64,000 nucleotides of DNA from Styela clava. Lineage: Eukaryota > Chordata > Ascidiacea > Stolidobranchia > Styelidae. Of the stretch, positions 60,807 to 64,000 are shown piece after piece. The DNA is taken from NCBI RefSeq assembly GCF_964204865.1, contig NC_135255.1, positions 5,857,135 to 5,921,134 of the forward strand, given 5' to 3'. Position 1 is the stretch's first letter. The number at the start of each line of letters is the position of its first letter. Position numbers and translations under genes: made by a program. The notes under the pieces are model-generated. The model was not told the origin of the DNA. It saw only the letters and a list, made by a program, of their open reading frames with translations, and made no database searches.

Positions 60807-63392
60807 TCAAAAGCACATTTAGGCCGCGAGCCGAGGCCATTTATCTTTCAGTTTTGTAGCGCACATAAGGTAACTACCTGAAAATGATTTTAGAATGTTC
60901 CTTAGAAATTTAGTAACAAATATTGCTTTGTTCCCACTTCCAAAAGTTACAGAAAAGACGCTTTTACTACAATAAATATGTGTTACCATCTGTCCTATTT
61001 TCTCTGTTTTTCCGGTATCATGGGCCAATTAACGCAGACTTCTGCATGACGTAACAATTAAATTAGTTAGCTGTAGGTGGATCCCCGTGGTCGGATGAAT
61101 ATCAGATGTACTACTGCTCGCTTTAGCGTTGAGTTGGGTAGTCTTTCCCTAGTTTTTTTCAGTTATTATTAGTTCAGTTATTCTAAGGAGGTGTTGAAAA
61201 GTATAAGTAAGATACTAAACACTTGTATATCCTTACCATAAATAGCAATTTTAAACAAAATAGACAACTAGCTCATAAGACGTTGTTAAATAGGTACGGT
61301 GCGGTAACTCCAAGGAAGGCTAGACCTAGAATAATATGTCACAAACAACGATATTTTCTGGCTTGCATGAAATGTTTATGATTATTTAATGACTCTTCTT
61401 GCTACTATATAGGCCACAGCATATTTAGAAATATAAATTAATGGCTGTTTCTGTAATGCACGGTTGTGTGAAAGAGAAGAAAATAATCAATTTTACTAAT
61501 GTCGGTTGGTCTAAATCTGAATTCATAAGGTCGACAAGAACCTGGGAAGCAATGATAAGTTATACCGTGGAAAGAAAGTAGCATTGGAAGCGATTGAGAG
61601 GTGAGAAATCAAGTTGTAGACAGACAGTTGATGTATAAAAACATAGTCTATAGTCCAAACTCATAGGGCATTTCAGACTGTGATATATCAAAATTTAGTG
61701 TAGATATAGTCTAGTACTGGTATGCAAACACTGCTGGACTGTAGTACATGCAATGAGCTTATTGAGTACATCAGATAAAATGCGTTATGTATTCAAGGTA
61801 TTAGTTAGTATTTAGTGGTATTTTTACACTCATGCTGTTCAAAATATGATTTTCTTCCTCATTTTAGATACTGTACTACAAAAGAAAACTGCAATGTTCC
61901 ACCAATCCCTAACCCTAACGCAGGCTCTAATCCCTGCTGCTATCAGTGCCTTAAAATGGATTAAACAAAAAGTCTGGAAGCGTAAAGGTATATGAGAATC
62001 ATATTAGTTGCAAACAGCTTAGAGGGGTTTTCATATTGAAATACTTTAGCACTTTTCTACAATTGGAACTGCCCATCAAACTCATGTTGGAGACTTCATT
62101 GAGGTTTTCAATTCATTTGAGGTTAACGAGGCATTAATAAATAAAGCTGATTTGTTTGTTCACTGTATGAAGAGGATATGAAGAATGTAAATGATACCAG
62201 GGCAAGTCTATTTAACACTGGCAAACATAAGGATTACCGGTATACTCTCCACCCAACAAAGATTCACTGAAGAAGCATGTGGCCCTCAAATCAATTCTTG
62301 AGTTGGCAAACTGCAAGTGTAAGAAAAATAGTCAAAATAATTCATGCAAGTGCGGCAAAATCAACTTAAATTGCACAGATTTTTGTTTTTGTATTGACTG
62401 CAATCACAGTACATTTATAGAGGAAAAGTCGATTTCCGAGATAGTGGATTTCGAAAACCATTCAGAAGAAAGTGAATTAGATATTGCAGTTGATTTAATA
62501 TGTATCATTTATTTGTTTGTTTTTTCGGACATTTGTTAGTGTCGTAGTCCTGTTTCTAGAAATAATATTGCCTTTGTTCAAATACATAACCACATAAACT
62601 AAAAAAAGACTAATTGTAATATTTTTGTTCACTATGTTATGTACATACTGTACATTCATTTAATTTTCTTGATATTTCCGGTAAATTTCTAAGTGAGAAA
62701 CAACTGATTTATTTGTGTTTTCGTGCTCACGATGTTAATTTGTGACTTCATTGCTAAAAAATAAATACGTTTGATAGCTTCCATAAAATGAATGTAGATT
62801 TTTATGCTGTTCTTGTTGTAAACTGCTTGTGGTTATAACATAAAATTTATTCGACCTTTCGAGGTCACTCGCGACTCCTGTCACACAATTAAAGTATTTT
62901 TGTTGTTGGTTACATCTGCACTACGAAACTCATTTTCTGGGCGTTTTCAAGGCTTCGTCTCACGGCCCATATCCGTGGTAAGGATCTACAAGTGTTTCAT
63001 AACTTACTAATACGTCTTAGCATAACTTAATTAATAATAACCAAACAGGGCTACGGAAAGGCTGCCCAACTCAACGCAAGATCGAGCAGTAATAACTAAG
63101 ATTCATCCGCTCGCTAACAGCTGATTCGATTCAATTGTTACGTCATGCAGAAGTCATTGTTCATTGCCGGAAATGTAGAAAATATAGGACAGATCGTAGC
63201 ACATATTTCTTGTAGTAAAAGCGTCTTTTCCGTTAAACGTGCAACTTCTGGAAGTGGGAACAAGGCAATATTTGTTAATAAATTTTTAAGGAACATTTTG
63301 AAATCATTTTTAGGTAGTTACCTGATGTGCGCTACGAAACTCACTTTCTAGGCGTTTTTCAGGGCCTCGGCTCGCGGCCTAATTTTGTCAAG
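60807..63392. mobile_element. 2.6-kb DNA element with roughly 340-bp terminal inverted repeats
   Basis: 60807-61150 and 63052-63392 are long inverted copies. They share ggccgcgagccgaggcc at the outer ends, ttctgcatgacgtaacaatt in the middle and gcgttgagttggg at the inner ends, with small indels. A third partial copy of the outer right end lies at 62928-62975. The interior holds ORF remnants (61441-61590, 62279-62539) but no intact transposase. No clear target duplication was found, so the superfamily is open. Confidence 0.8.
62279..62539 (+). pseudogene. Element-encoded cysteine-rich (CXC-like) ORF remnant
   Basis: 86 codons inside the long-TIR element. The pattern C-x-C…C-x-C-x-K-x-N-x-x-C-x-D-x-C-x-C-x-x-C-N-H (cysteines from residue 12 to 40) resembles the CXC (tesmin/TSO1-type) zinc-binding motif that ends some transposon proteins. 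An upstream frame at 61441-61590 (MAVSVMHGCVKEKK…) stops after about 49 codons and may be another part of the same lost protein. Not a host gene, as far as I can see. Confidence 0.5.
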
Positions 63393-63470
63393 ACATTCAA
63401 ACAGCATATAATTACTATTTCATATCAGTCCGATAATCTACATCCCCATTAAACATCGGTTACATCCAGA

Positions 63471-63635
63471 TAGCTGAGGACTACACGCGCCACAATATCG
63501 CGTTGAGAGAATACCATGACCGATCACGGTTGTTTCGTCTTTGTTTATTTACTTACACAGTTCTCTCGTTACGCTTGAGTAATGCCTCATGGTATTCTCT
63601 CAACGCGATATTGTGGCGCGTGTAGTCCTCAGCTA
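63471..63635. repeat. Perfect 49-bp inverted repeat (hairpin) with 67-bp loop
   Basis: 63471-63519 and 63587-63635 are exact reverse complements, beginning tagctgaggactacacgcg and ending …cgtgtagtcctcagcta. It may be a foldback element; TA at each outer edge would fit a TA target. Confidence 0.9.
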
Positions 63636-64000
63636 TGAGGAATTTTACGCGTGGCGTGACGAATATACGTCATGTTTAATATTAAATATAATAATTAATA
63701 ATAATATTCACAATTTCGTATTTTGTAGAATGCCGGGGCAATGCATTTGTTTCTAGTTGTCAATATTAAAACACTATTTGAAAACTCATATTGTTTTAAA
63801 GCCTGGTTAGGTTTTTGTTGTCTTTTTATGTAACAATAAAGAATATGAAAAAAAAGGTTTGAAATAAATTAAGGTAATAACTTATTAGCACTAAATTATT
63901 CAAAGCAATTGGTGCTGTAGCTATCTCTTAGAAAGGCGATTTTTTTCAGTACCGCCGAAACGGACTAGAATCGAATTTGTTACATTAGCGGTTTTCCTTA

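Larger units (their letters stand above)
56300..64000. other. Gene-poor region upstream of PRPF40A
   Basis: No host gene could be supported. It contains degenerate repeats at 56410-56900, an inverted-repeat element at 58078-58766, low-complexity stretches (aagtataagtaagtataagt at 59101-59125; CA-rich run at 59310-59346), a long-TIR element at 60807-63392 and a hairpin at 63471-63635. The segment 59350-60800 shows nothing recognisable. Confidence 0.5.

Overview
This is AT-rich animal DNA with interrupted genes, canonical GT-AG introns, a tRNA-derived SINE and many short DNA transposons. A 2-aminoethylphosphonate transaminase next to RGS22, kanadaptin and PRPF40A orthologues suggests a marine invertebrate. 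Intron size and repeat content would suit an ascidian tunicate, but nothing in the window proves the species.

Layout: (1) 98-424 (+) is a complete PLAC8-family gene. (2) 1716-18257 (-) is a 25-exon RGS22-type multi-RGS-domain gene; I joined the exons by splice sites and phase into one open frame of 1455 codons. (3) 18.3-22.5 kb has no convincing gene and holds nested hAT-type elements plus a 1.4-kb hAT-type element. (4) 22523-26393 (+) is a seven-exon PhnW-type enzyme, 375 aa, with the catalytic lysine present. (5) 26892-35338 (-) is a gene of eight fibronectin type III domains, each on one exon bounded by phase-1 introns; its 5' end is unresolved. (6) 37870-52061 (-) is kanadaptin (SLC4A1AP), 16 exons, 847 aa, with FHA and dsRNA-binding-like domains; its introns are crowded with SINE, MITE and hAT copies. 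(7) 53487-56237 (-) is PRPF40A, 916 aa, with two WW and six FF domains, encoded without any intron. (8) 56.3-64 kb has no host gene I can support and contains inverted-repeat elements, including a 2.6-kb one with a cysteine-rich ORF remnant.

The genes do not form a pathway. Kanadaptin and PRPF40A are both nuclear and lie head-to-tail, but 1.4 kb apart. The most unusual observations are the spliced eukaryotic PhnW gene, the intronless PRPF40A beside multi-exon neighbours, the one-exon-per-domain FN3 gene, and the mobile elements: exact 8-bp target duplications, one element nested in another, an interrupted SINE, and a mariner-derived palindrome. I see no CRISPR, operon or prokaryotic feature.
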